The notes: generated by a model not told the origin, from the letters alone. A DNA stretch of 8,329 bases from Pseudanabaenaceae cyanobacterium MP8IB2.15 (GCA_030248825.1 JARCMB010000352.1:1-8329), one strand, 5' to 3'; shown: positions 1 through 6,964, counted from the first letter of the stretch. Numbers and translations are program-made.

Positions 1-789
1 AGCAAGCCCGATCGAGAGATCATTCTGGATCGATTGCGCGATCGAGTTGAGTCACTCATTCAGCCCAAAGATGTCGTAGCGATTGCGGCTCTCCCTGCGG
101 CGATTACGGTCGAAACTGGTGAAACTCTGATCTCTCCGCCTCGGATTCAGCCTCTACTCAAGCGCATGGTTAGCATTCTGAATCGGGAGGGTGATGAACT
201 GGTAGCAGATAATGTGTTGTTACGATCGAACCGTCTAGGCGACGAAACCCGCACACTGCTAAACGATCAACGACAGGAACAAGCCGAAAAAGTGGTGGAG
301 CGGTTCCAATGGCTAATTGTGGGGGCGATCTTTGCCACGCCTTTACCCGTGATCGATCTGTTGGCAACGGCAGCAATCAACGCCCAGATGGTGGTGGAAA
401 TTGCCAAGGTTTATGGCTGCGAACTAAATATCGATCGAGGCAGAGAGTTAGCAGGATCGCTGACAAAAACGCTGATTGGCTTGGGTGTAGTCAAAGGTGT
501 GATGCAAATTGTGACTTCGGCAATTTCGATTACTGTGGTCGGCTATATCCTCAAGTCTACGATTCAGTCTATCACCGCCGCTTATCTCACCCGCATTGCA
601 GGTAAAAGCTTTATCGAATATTTTAGCCGCGACCAAGACTGGGGCGATGGTGGCATCTCGGAAGTCGTACAACGCCAGTTTGAACTCAATCGCCGCGACG
701 AATTTATCAAATCCTTTATCCAACAAGCAGTCGATCGAGTTATGCAGTTATCCACTCCTACAGACTCCACGCCAAAATCCGATCGATAG
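1..789 (+). CDS. GTPase-associated DUF697 membrane protein, 3' part (5' end outside window)
   Basis: The frame is open to the first base, so this is a gene cut by the window edge; the TTG at position 34 is unlikely to be its start. The 262 visible residues begin with what looks like the end of a small-GTPase G domain: a basic-acidic helix, then a hydrophobic strand ending VVAIAALPA, which sits where the G5 motif is expected. G1 to G4 would lie upstream, so GTP binding is inferred, not seen. A DUF697-like part follows: a charged helical linker (NDQRQEQAEKVVERFQ), the hydrophobic stretch WLIVGAIFATPLPVIDLLAT, and a second hydrophobic block (GLGVVKGVMQIVTSAISITV). Proteins of this build associate with the inner or thylakoid membrane; the precise role is unknown. 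The tail is hydrophilic and ends KSDR. No functional link to the downstream sugar genes is visible, and a 310-bp gap separates them. Confidence 0.75.
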   Translation, partial: SKPDREIILDRLRDRVESLIQPKDVVAIAALPAAITVETGETLISPPRIQPLLKRMVSILNREGDELVADNVLLRSNRLGDETRTLLNDQRQEQAEKVVERFQWLIVGAIFATPLPVIDLLATAAINAQMVVEIAKVYGCELNIDRGRELAGSLTKTLIGLGVVKGVMQIVTSAISITVVGYILKSTIQSITAAYLTRIAGKSFIEYFSRDQDWGDGGISEVVQRQFELNRRDEFIKSFIQQAVDRVMQLSTPTDSTPKSDR

Positions 790-802
790 GTCAATACGTC
801 AA

Positions 803-873
803 GGAAGCAGTGAAAAAGAGGTCAAGACTTTATACTTGTTTGAGATTCCTTTGCTGAATTAGTAACTGCTTCC
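803..873. repeat. 9-bp perfect inverted repeat around a 53-nt spacer
   Basis: GGAAGCAGT at 803-811 is matched by its exact reverse complement ACTGCTTCC at 865-873. The spacer contains a smaller CAAG/CTTG pair (823-826 and 835-838). It lies just past the stop of the DUF697 gene. The loop is too long and there is no T-tract, so it is a poor intrinsic terminator; a chance repeat is possible. Confidence 0.35.
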
Positions 874-896
874 GTTATGGCAATGGCTTGTCCCAT
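822..896 (-). CDS. Candidate small protein of 24 residues with strong ribosome binding site
   Basis: On the reverse strand an ATG at 896-894 opens a 24-codon frame starting MGQAIAITEAVTNSAKES and ending IKS before TGA at 824-822. Upstream is GAGGTGA (reverse strand, plus positions 902-908), a perfect 7-base match to the anti-Shine-Dalgarno sequence, with a 5-nt spacer. Such a good site is unusual by chance, and most genes in this window have weaker ones. The peptide is mildly amphipathic, with no transmembrane segment, cysteine or recognisable domain. I do not recognise it. It could be a real small protein, a leader peptide, or the surviving start of a gene whose remainder was deleted. Its 3' part overlaps the inverted repeat at 803-873. 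Confidence 0.3.
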   Translation of the reverse strand: MGQAIAITEAVTNSAKESQTSIKS

Positions 897-929
897 AATG
901 CTCACCTCAAAAAACCATCTTTTATTCGC

Positions 930-957
930 TTGACAGAGCTATGGTAATCGACAAAAT
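930..957 (+). promoter_or_regulatory. Possible sigma-70-type promoter for the exporter cassette
   Basis: A perfect -35 hexamer TTGACA at 930-935 is followed after 16 nt by CAAAAT at 952-957, which matches the -10 consensus in 4 of 6 positions. It would give a leader of roughly 140 nt before the exporter start. A second TTGACA at 968-973 has TATTAT (986-991) only 12 nt downstream, which is too close for a normal promoter. The assignment rests on consensus match alone. Confidence 0.3.
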
Positions 958-1102
958 AGCAAATTATTTGACAATACGCTAAGCTTATTATCAAGCAAAA
1001 TTGCTCATGCTTAAATTTCACTTAGATTGTGACTATTTAGGTTGATGTCTAGTTTGCTAGGTTTAATGTGAGCTTAATTTATCTGGATTATTGGTGGTGA
1101 AT

Positions 1103-2698
1103 ATGATGGAGCGATACTCTGTAGGATTCTCTGTGAAAAACATGAGATGCGTAAGATACTTGTCACCGCAATTGCTTGGAGCGATTTTTTTAACGGCATT
1201 GCCTTTGACTGCATTACCTTTGATCCCTTTACCAACTGAAGCAGAGCCTTCTATTCTCCTATCTAGTACTCCTCCTAAACCTCAGTCCTTCCCAGCTTTA
1301 CCAACGGCAAATCCCACGCCAAATCTTGTCCTTCCCCCACCAAATGCTCCGAATCCACCGATCTTAGAGAGCCTTCCCCAACGTCTCAATGTCGGCAAAT
1401 CAACTAGTTTTGGCAGATATACGCTTGGGGCTGGCGACATTGTGAAGATTGACGTGTTTAATGTCCCCGAAATTAGTGGGACTCAGACGGTTGCACCCGA
1501 TGGCACTGTGAATATTACGTTAGTTGGGGCAGTGCGAGTGGAGGGCTTATCGATCGAAGAGGCAGCTCGATTACTAGAACGTAAGCTGGGTCCTTTTCTG
1601 GTGAGAAAGATCGTTAATTTGTCTCTGGTTGAAGCCCGACCACTGAATATTGCCGTGGTTGGCGAAGTTCAACGTCCTGGAACAAGGTTGCTGACATATT
1701 CGCGCTCTACGGCTACAGGTAGAGATGCTCAGGCTGCAAATTTGACACGGGCGATCGAAGCGGCAGGCGGGATCACCCAACAAGCTGATGTCAATAACAT
1801 TCAGATTTCGCGCTTAGAATCAGGCGGACGGCGGCGACTGATCAAAGTGAGTTTGCTGAAACTGATCGAGCAAGGCGATGTCAGTCAAGATATCAAAATT
1901 CTCGATGGTGACTCGATCTTAGTCCCACGCATGGCTGATATCGCCGCGATCCAGCCGCCGCAGATTTCCAATGCCACGTTTGCCTCAGATACTTTTCAGA
2001 TCCAAGTGGCGATCGCAGGTGAAGTTAATCGGATCGGGCCCTTAGTTTTAACTTATGCTCGAAATGCCACTGGCGCGAACCCTTTAGCCGATCCCCTGCC
2101 TACGGTAATTCGGGCAATTCAGTCGGCAGGTGGGATTACAGGTAGAGCCGATATCCGCAATATTCAAATTACACGTACAGGGTTTGGTGGTCAAAAATCT
2201 GCGATTAATGTAAATCTTTGGGATTTGCTGGATAAAGGCGATCTCAGTCAAAATGTCAGGCTAGCCGATGGGGACACGATCGTGGTGCCGCAAGCTGTGA
2301 ATCCATCGCCAGCCGATCAACAACGGATTGCGTTGGCAACTTTCTCGCCTGATAAAATTCAGGTACAGATGGTTGGTGAGGTGTTGCGCGGTGGTCCATT
2401 GGAGTTGCGTCCGAATACACCATTTACACAGGCAATTACGGCGGCGGGTGGTTTAACCAATGATGCCGACTGGAAATCGGTGGAACTCTATCGCCTTAAT
2501 CCTGATGGCACGATCACTCGGCGCAATCTCGTGGCAGAGCTAAATAATCCCCCAAACGAGGATACTAATCCGAGTTTGCGAGATCGCGATGTGATTGTCG
2601 TCCGCCCATCGTTTGGCGCAGGTTTGGTGCGGGGGGCTAGCAATGTAGTTAATGCATTCTCGCCTGTCCTCTTGCTGCAAAATATATTCAGACGGTAA
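1103..2698 (+). CDS. Wza-type polysaccharide export protein with three SLBB domains
   Basis: This is an outer-membrane polysaccharide export (OPX) protein, which forms the channel that carries capsule or exopolysaccharide out of the periplasm. From the ATG at 1103 (531 aa) it has a signal peptide with a Leu/Pro-rich core (about residues 23-44) and likely cleavage near TEA-EP, then a proline-rich linker (57-92). The Poly_export domain follows (106-180; YTLGAGDIVKIDVF and APDGTVNITLVGAVRVEG). Three SLBB domains come next at about 183-275, 299-395 and 419-502, each opening with a GEV motif (G187, G306, G425) and containing AGGIT/AGGLT. The short hydrophobic tail (SPVLLLQNIFRR) may be the membrane-spanning helix seen in Wza. 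GGTGGTGA at 1093-1100 supports ATG 1103 or, with better spacing, ATG 1106; ATG 1142 would also leave a normal signal peptide. Two UDP-sugar genes follow on the same strand, the first after 25 nt. Confidence 0.9.
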   Translation: MMERYSVGFSVKNMRCVRYLSPQLLGAIFLTALPLTALPLIPLPTEAEPSILLSSTPPKPQSFPALPTANPTPNLVLPPPNAPNPPILESLPQRLNVGKSTSFGRYTLGAGDIVKIDVFNVPEISGTQTVAPDGTVNITLVGAVRVEGLSIEEAARLLERKLGPFLVRKIVNLSLVEARPLNIAVVGEVQRPGTRLLTYSRSTATGRDAQAANLTRAIEAAGGITQQADVNNIQISRLESGGRRRLIKVSLLKLIEQGDVSQDIKILDGDSILVPRMADIAAIQPPQISNATFASDTFQIQVAIAGEVNRIGPLVLTYARNATGANPLADPLPTVIRAIQSAGGITGRADIRNIQITRTGFGGQKSAINVNLWDLLDKGDLSQNVRLADGDTIVVPQAVNPSPADQQRIALATFSPDKIQVQMVGEVLRGGPLELRPNTPFTQAITAAGGLTNDADWKSVELYRLNPDGTITRRNLVAELNNPPNEDTNPSLRDRDVIVVRPSFGAGLVRGASNVVNAFSPVLLLQNIFRR

Positions 2699-2723
2699 TT
2701 ACAACTTAGTTTTGGTAGGTTTT

Positions 2724-3650
2724 ATGCGGATTTTGGTTACAGGGGGTGCGGGCTTTATTGGGTCGCATCTGATCGATCGACTGATGGCGTTAGATCATGA
2801 CGTGATTTGCCTCGATAATTTCTATACAGGCAGTAAGCGAAACGTCGAGCATTGGCTGGATCATCCCCGATTTAAGCTTATTGAACATGACATCATCGAA
2901 TCGATCGAACTCGATGTCGATCGGATCTATCATCTTGCCTGTCCTGCTTCACCCGTCCACTATCAAGCCGATCCAATCAAAACGATCAAAACTAATGTGT
3001 TTGGCACACTCCACATGCTGGGGATCGCGAAGCGCACGGGAGCAAGATTACTGATGGCATCGACTTCTGAGGTTTATGGCGATCCTGATGTCCACCCGCA
3101 ATCCGAAGAATATTGGGGCAATGTCAACTGTACGGGCATCCGCAGTAATTACGATGAGGGTAAACGCATGGCAGAAACGCTGTGCTTTGACTACCATCGG
3201 CAGCATGGGGTGGAGATTCGGGTGGCGCGGATTTTTAATACCTATGGCGATCGAATGTTTGAGAATGATGGGCGAGTGGTGAGTAATTTTATCGTGCAGT
3301 CTTTACAAGGTATACCCCTCACTGTTTATGGTGATGGCTCTCAGACCCGCAGTTTTTGCTTTGTCTCTGACTTAGTGGAAGGCTTAATGCGGTTGATGAA
3401 TGGCGATTACATTGGGCCAGTGAACTTGGGAAATCCTGGCGAGTATACAATCTTACAACTGGCACAGATGATTCAAGGTATGGTTAACCCAAATGCTGAA
3501 ATTGTGTTCAAACCATTGCCCCAAGATGATCCACGTCGCCGTCGTCCCGACATTAGCAAAGCCAAGCAGTATCTCAACTGGGAACCAACTGTACAGATCG
3601 AGGAAGGATTAACCCGTGCGATCGCCTACTTCCGTAGTCGAGTTGGGTAA
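2724..3650 (+). CDS. uxs: UDP-glucuronate decarboxylase (UDP-xylose synthase), SDR family
   Basis: This enzyme oxidises and decarboxylates UDP-glucuronate to UDP-xylose using tightly held NAD+, in the cytoplasm. The 308-aa length is normal for bacterial UXS. An extended-SDR Rossmann fold is evident: GGAGFIGSHL at 7-16 binds NAD, and D31 in CLDNFYTG would bind the adenosine ribose. STSEVYGDP at 113-121 holds the catalytic Ser/Thr and Glu116, and the YxxxK pair is Y143/K147 in NYDEGKR. ARIFNTYGDRM, DGSQTRSFCFVSDLVEG and DDPRRRRPDI are typical of UXS rather than of dTDP-glucose dehydratases or UDP-galactose epimerases. ATG 2724 places the Rossmann motif right at the N-terminus; the in-frame ATG at 2652 would add 24 unrelated residues overlapping the exporter gene. 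No strong Shine-Dalgarno is visible (GGTAGG at 2714-2719 is weak). Its substrate is made by the next gene. Confidence 0.92.
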   Translation: MRILVTGGAGFIGSHLIDRLMALDHDVICLDNFYTGSKRNVEHWLDHPRFKLIEHDIIESIELDVDRIYHLACPASPVHYQADPIKTIKTNVFGTLHMLGIAKRTGARLLMASTSEVYGDPDVHPQSEEYWGNVNCTGIRSNYDEGKRMAETLCFDYHRQHGVEIRVARIFNTYGDRMFENDGRVVSNFIVQSLQGIPLTVYGDGSQTRSFCFVSDLVEGLMRLMNGDYIGPVNLGNPGEYTILQLAQMIQGMVNPNAEIVFKPLPQDDPRRRRPDISKAKQYLNWEPTVQIEEGLTRAIAYFRSRVG

Positions 3651-3710
3651 GATCCTGTTTTCGCTGATTTCGATCGACTCCACTTACAAAAGATATCGCT
3701 CACAACAGAT

Positions 3711-3716
3711 AAAGGA
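3711..3716 (+). promoter_or_regulatory. Ribosome binding site of ugd
   Basis: AAAGGA lies 9 nt upstream of the ATG at 3726. It is the clearest Shine-Dalgarno sequence in the forward-strand cassette and fixes the ugd start. Confidence 0.6.
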
Positions 3717-3725
3717 CAGATTTAG

Positions 3726-5084
3726 ATGAAAGTTTGTGTAATCGGCACTGGTTATGTTGGTTTGGTCACAGGGGTCTGTCTTGCCCACATCGGTCATGAT
3801 GTGATCTGCATTGATAATAACGAAGAAAAAGTCAAACTGATGAGTGCGGGTCAGTCACCAATTTACGAACCTGGCTTGTCGGAATTAATGCAGGAGTCGA
3901 TCGCTAGCCAAAAAATCCATTTCACCAGTGATATTGCCGCAGGGGTTGAACATGGCGAGGTGCTGTTTATTGCGGTTGGTACGCCATCATTACCTGATGG
4001 TCAAAGCGACACCCGTTATGTCGAAGCCGTGGCGCGGAGCATCGGTTCTCATCTCAAAAGTGGCTATAAGGTAATCGTGAATAAATCCACCGTGCCGATT
4101 GGGTCGGGCGATTGGGTGCGGATGATCGTACTGGATGGAATCGCAAATCAGGATAACGGTGGATCTAGCAAGGGTCTGGCAGAATTTGATATCGTCAGCA
4201 ATCCTGAATTTTTGCGTGAAGGGGCGGCGGTCTACGATACATTTAACCCCGATCGAATTGTGCTCGGCAGCAGTAGCAGTAGAGCTTTGCAGATTATGCA
4301 AGACCTCTATACAAATATTGTCGATCGTAAGTTTGCCGATGATGTCACCCTGCCACCTGTGCCTGTGGTGGTCACCGATATCAACTCGGCAGAAATGATT
4401 AAGTATGCGGCGAATGCGTTTCTAGCTGTCAAGATTAGCTTTATCAATGAGGTTGCGAATATTTGCGATCGAGTCGGGGCTGATGTTGTAGAAGTTGGGC
4501 GCGGGATTGGTTTAGACTCACGAATTGGCAAGAGATTTCTGCAAGCGGGGATCGGTTGGGGTGGTTCCTGTTTTGCCAAGGATGTTTCGGCTTTGATCCA
4601 TACGGCGGAGGACTATGGCTATGCCACTCAAATCCTCAAAGCCGCAGTCGAGGTCAACCAGCAACAACGCATTTTGGTGGTAGAAAAACTACAACAGGCC
4701 CTGAAAATCCTCAAAGGCAAAACGATCGGCTTGTTGGGACTGACTTTTAAGCCTGACACCGATGATATGCGTGATGCTCCTGCCTTGACCCTGATCGATC
4801 AACTAAATCGGCTTGGCGCGAAAGTTAAAGCTTTCGATCCAATTGTCTCCCAATCTGGTATCCGCGATGGATTCTCAAATGTGATTGTCGAAACCGATGC
4901 CGATCGACTTGCTGATGGTTGTGATGCTTTGGTATTGGTGACAGAATGGGCGCAGTTCCGCAATTTGGACTTTGCCAAGATGGCAAAATTGATGAATCAC
5001 GCGATCTTGATCGATGCCCGTAACTTTTGCGATCGAACCCAACTAGAAGCGGCTGGATTCAAGTACATCGGGATTGGACGTTAG
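3726..5084 (+). CDS. ugd: UDP-glucose 6-dehydrogenase
   Basis: This enzyme performs the NAD+-dependent four-electron oxidation of UDP-glucose to UDP-glucuronate, the precursor used by the upstream decarboxylase. Its 452 aa match the family. The N-terminal NAD domain shows GTGYVGLVTG (7-16) and D30. Next come VGTPSLPDG, NKSTVPIGSGD (119-129) and SNPEFLREGAAVYD (158-171). The central helix has K226 and N230 in EMIKYAANAF. Catalytic Cys282 sits in GWGGSCFAKD (277-286), and FKPDTDDMRDAP (341-352) marks the C-terminal UDP-binding domain. Many homologues have Pro or Gly where this one has Ala284, a tolerated position. A good Shine-Dalgarno AAAGGA (3711-3716) lies 9 nt before ATG. The 75-nt gap after the decarboxylase could hold its own promoter, but none is convincing. 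Pathway order is reversed relative to gene order, which is common. Confidence 0.95.
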   Translation: MKVCVIGTGYVGLVTGVCLAHIGHDVICIDNNEEKVKLMSAGQSPIYEPGLSELMQESIASQKIHFTSDIAAGVEHGEVLFIAVGTPSLPDGQSDTRYVEAVARSIGSHLKSGYKVIVNKSTVPIGSGDWVRMIVLDGIANQDNGGSSKGLAEFDIVSNPEFLREGAAVYDTFNPDRIVLGSSSSRALQIMQDLYTNIVDRKFADDVTLPPVPVVVTDINSAEMIKYAANAFLAVKISFINEVANICDRVGADVVEVGRGIGLDSRIGKRFLQAGIGWGGSCFAKDVSALIHTAEDYGYATQILKAAVEVNQQQRILVVEKLQQALKILKGKTIGLLGLTFKPDTDDMRDAPALTLIDQLNRLGAKVKAFDPIVSQSGIRDGFSNVIVETDADRLADGCDALVLVTEWAQFRNLDFAKMAKLMNHAILIDARNFCDRTQLEAAGFKYIGIGR

Positions 5085-5090
5085 ATTCAG

Positions 5091-5134
5091 TTCGACTCCG
5101 CTCACTGACCTCTTGGTAGCTGAGCGGAGCCGAA
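5091..5134. repeat. Imperfect palindrome (14-bp arms) between converging genes
   Basis: TTCGACTCCGCTCA (5091-5104) pairs with TGAGCGGAGCCGAA (5121-5134) with a single mismatch. Inside the 16-nt loop, ACC (5108-5110) can pair with GGT (5115-5117) around a TCTT tetraloop, extending the hairpin. It starts 6 nt after the ugd stop and ends just before the stop of the converging phosphatase gene. There is no T-tract on either side, so it is not a textbook intrinsic terminator, although it could stop transcription or protect both 3' ends. The CGACTCCGCTCA-type arms resemble dispersed palindromes I recall from cyanobacterial intergenic regions, so a REP-like repeat is my preferred reading. Confidence 0.65.
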
Positions 5135-5135
5135 G

Positions 5136-5774
5136 CTAAGTCCCAGGCAGATTGCGTAAACGATCGGGTAAATGATAGCGATCTCCTAGAACTTCTAAGA
5201 GCGGCCCATGCTCGTCGAACTTGACGATTGAGATCGAAGCAACTAAGACATCAATTCGATCGCGATAACGACCAAGATCGATACCCAGCAGACTACAGAG
5301 CATAATCCGAATTGTGGCTTTATGCGAAACCACAAGCACATTTCCTGTCGCGAATTTTTCTTGGATTTCGGCAATCACAGTCATGGCACGACTGGCAATT
5401 TGTACCGATGTCTCGCCATCTGTCGGCGGGTTCCAAGCAGGTTCGGCTAGCCAACGCATATAAGTATCAGGATACTTCTGTTTGACAAACTCGTTCGTCT
5501 GCCCCTCCCATGCGCCGTAGTCGATCTCCTTCAAGCCATCTCTAAGCTGCATGGAAATACCTACAGCCTCACATAAGGGCTTTGCTGTATCGATCGTGCG
5601 CTGCATCGGACTGACATAAACGGCTTCCCATTTATGGTGGCGATAGACATCAGCAAATGCCGCCGCCATCGCCATTCCTTGATCGGTTAACTCAGGATCG
5701 ATCCTGCCACAATAGCTGCCTGTCTTACTATATGGAGTTTCGCCATGACGCAAAAAATAAAGCTTGATACTCAT
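5136..5774 (-). CDS. Histidine phosphatase family protein (phosphoglycerate mutase-like)
   Basis: This 212-aa protein is a branch-1 histidine phosphatase, acting on a phosphorylated small molecule through a phosphohistidine intermediate. Visible catalytic residues are R9-H10-G11-E12-T13 (H10 is the nucleophile), R59 in SPMQRT, E83 in LKEIDYG (the acid/base) and H151 in VSHKATIR. YGAWEGQT at 86-93 and the short length fit GpmB/CobC/PhoE-like phosphatases better than true glycolytic dPGM, which is longer. The substrate cannot be named from sequence. The start ATG (5774-5772) lies 6 nt after the transaldolase stop on the same strand, so the two are almost certainly co-transcribed. No clear Shine-Dalgarno precedes it, which suggests translational coupling. 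That placement hints at a sugar-phosphate substrate, which is inference. The stop is 1 nt from the palindrome at 5091-5134. Confidence 0.88.
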   Translation of the reverse strand: MSIKLYFLRHGETPYSKTGSYCGRIDPELTDQGMAMAAAFADVYRHHKWEAVYVSPMQRTIDTAKPLCEAVGISMQLRDGLKEIDYGAWEGQTNEFVKQKYPDTYMRWLAEPAWNPPTDGETSVQIASRAMTVIAEIQEKFATGNVLVVSHKATIRIMLCSLLGIDLGRYRDRIDVLVASISIVKFDEHGPLLEVLGDRYHLPDRLRNLPGT

Positions 5775-5780
5775 AAAGAT

Positions 5781-6959
5781 CTAGACTTTTACCAAGTGAA
5801 GGATCACACCCAAACCTGCTCCCATTTCATCGGGCGATATCTTCCCATCATGATTGAGATCGATCGCATCGAATACAGCATCGGTTCCCATCCATTCTTC
5901 ACGGGTAATGAAACCATCGCCATCAAAGTCATACACTTGGAAAATGTTTTCCGCCGCGTGACTTGCCTTGGCTTTACTCTCTAGTTGAATTAATCGATCG
6001 GTCAATAATTTCTCTAATGCCACCAATGCTTTCGAGAACCCATTGATCCCTTCTTCCAGCTTTTGGGATGCCATTCGATCGACCTCATGCATCTGGTCAA
6101 AAGTCACTTTATCCATTTCGATTTTGGTTGCGTCAGATTGTGCGGCGATCGCTGGATCGAGTTTGCGGGGTAAAGTTGCCATACTGGTCTGCAACTCCTT
6201 CAGCAGTCCTGGTGAGATTGTAAGCAAATCGCAACCCGCTAATTCGGTAATTTCGCCAATATTACGGAAACTCGCTCCCATTACTTCGGTCTTATAGCCG
6301 AATTTTTTGTAGTAGTTATAGATCACGGTGACCGATAGCACGCCTGGATCTTCGGCAGGAGCATAGCTTTCCTTGCCTGTTTCCTGCTTATGCCAATCGA
6401 GAATGCGTCCGACAAAAGGAGAGATTAGGGTCGCACCTGCTTCAGCACAGGCAATTGCTTGATGTAAACCAAACAGCAAGGTTAAGTTACAGTGAATGCC
6501 TTCTTGTTCAAGCACTTCAGCCGCTCGAATTCCTTCCCAAGTTGAAGCAATCTTAATTAAGATGCGATTACGTGATATCCCTGCGGCTTCATATTGAGCG
6601 ATCAAATACCGTCCTTTGGCGATCGTCGCTGCGGTGTCATAGGAGAGCCGCGCATCAACTTCGGTCGAAACTCGACCAGGGATAATCTCTAAAATCTTTA
6701 GCCCAAAAGCCACGGCAAGTCGATCGAAGGCCAGAGAGACAATTTCAGCAGCACTAGATCCCTCGCCAGCTTCCTGTTGCGCTTGTAATAAAGTTCGATC
6801 GACAATATCTTGATATTCAGGCATCTGAGCCGCCGCCGTAATCAGTGATGGATTTGTCGTGGCATCACGGGGTGTAAATTTTTCGATCGCTTGGATATCG
6901 CCTGTATCCGCAACTACAACTGTGATCGTTTTGAGTTGGTCTAGTAGATTTTGGGACAT
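5781..6959 (-). CDS. tal: Transaldolase with C-terminal EF-hand pair
   Basis: This enzyme moves a dihydroxyacetone unit between sedoheptulose-7-phosphate and glyceraldehyde-3-phosphate in the cytoplasmic pentose phosphate pathway. Residues 1 to about 320 are a TalB-type barrel: VVADTGD (15-21), DATTNPSLI (32-40), the Schiff-base lysine K136 in RILIKIASTWEGI, CNLTLLF (157-163), SPFVGRI (180-186) and GASFRN (228-233). Residues about 336-388 add two canonical EF-hand loops: D344-F-D-G-D-G-F-I-T-R-E-E355 and D367-L-N-H-D-G-K-I-S-P-D-E378. Both carry Asp/Asn at positions 1, 3 and 5, Gly at 6 and Glu at 12, so calcium binding is likely. At 392 aa it is about 70 longer than E. coli TalB. I recall the same extension in other cyanobacterial transaldolases, including Synechocystis. 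An AGGAGG Shine-Dalgarno lies 5 nt before ATG. A phosphatase gene follows after 6 nt. Confidence 0.95.
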   Translation of the reverse strand: MSQNLLDQLKTITVVVADTGDIQAIEKFTPRDATTNPSLITAAAQMPEYQDIVDRTLLQAQQEAGEGSSAAEIVSLAFDRLAVAFGLKILEIIPGRVSTEVDARLSYDTAATIAKGRYLIAQYEAAGISRNRILIKIASTWEGIRAAEVLEQEGIHCNLTLLFGLHQAIACAEAGATLISPFVGRILDWHKQETGKESYAPAEDPGVLSVTVIYNYYKKFGYKTEVMGASFRNIGEITELAGCDLLTISPGLLKELQTSMATLPRKLDPAIAAQSDATKIEMDKVTFDQMHEVDRMASQKLEEGINGFSKALVALEKLLTDRLIQLESKAKASHAAENIFQVYDFDGDGFITREEWMGTDAVFDAIDLNHDGKISPDEMGAGLGVILHLVKV

Positions 6960-6964
6960 ACCTT

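Larger units (their letters stand above)
790..1102. other. AT-rich intergenic region upstream of the exporter gene
   Basis: This gap of about 310 bp lies between the DUF697 gene and the polysaccharide exporter. It contains the inverted repeat and small reverse-strand frame listed separately, two perfect TTGACA hexamers (930-935 and 968-973), a TATTAT at 986-991, and a CTAG-TTTG-CTAG mini-palindrome around 1049-1060. CGATCG, frequent elsewhere, is absent here. No tRNA or recognisable riboswitch is seen. It most likely holds the promoter and leader of the exporter gene. Confidence 0.5.

Noticed and set aside
448..726. Reverse-strand frame opposite the DUF697 gene
   Set aside because: Its composition is that of an antisense shadow, with no domain; the forward frame has clear hydrophobic helices.
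1091..1102. TTG at 1091 as start of the exporter
   Set aside because: The Shine-Dalgarno-like GGTGGTGA lies at 1093-1100, downstream of this codon, and points to the ATGs at 1103/1106.
2652..2723. Longer start for the UDP-glucuronate decarboxylase at ATG 2652
   Set aside because: It adds 24 residues that overlap the exporter's last codons in another frame and push the NAD-binding motif away from the N-terminus, unlike the family.
3990..4579. Two reverse-strand frames opposite ugd
   Set aside because: They lie wholly within the strongly conserved ugd coding frame and have no recognisable motif.
5745..5984. Forward frame across the phosphatase-transaldolase junction
   Set aside because: It is antisense to the EF-hand codons and has no independent start signal or domain.
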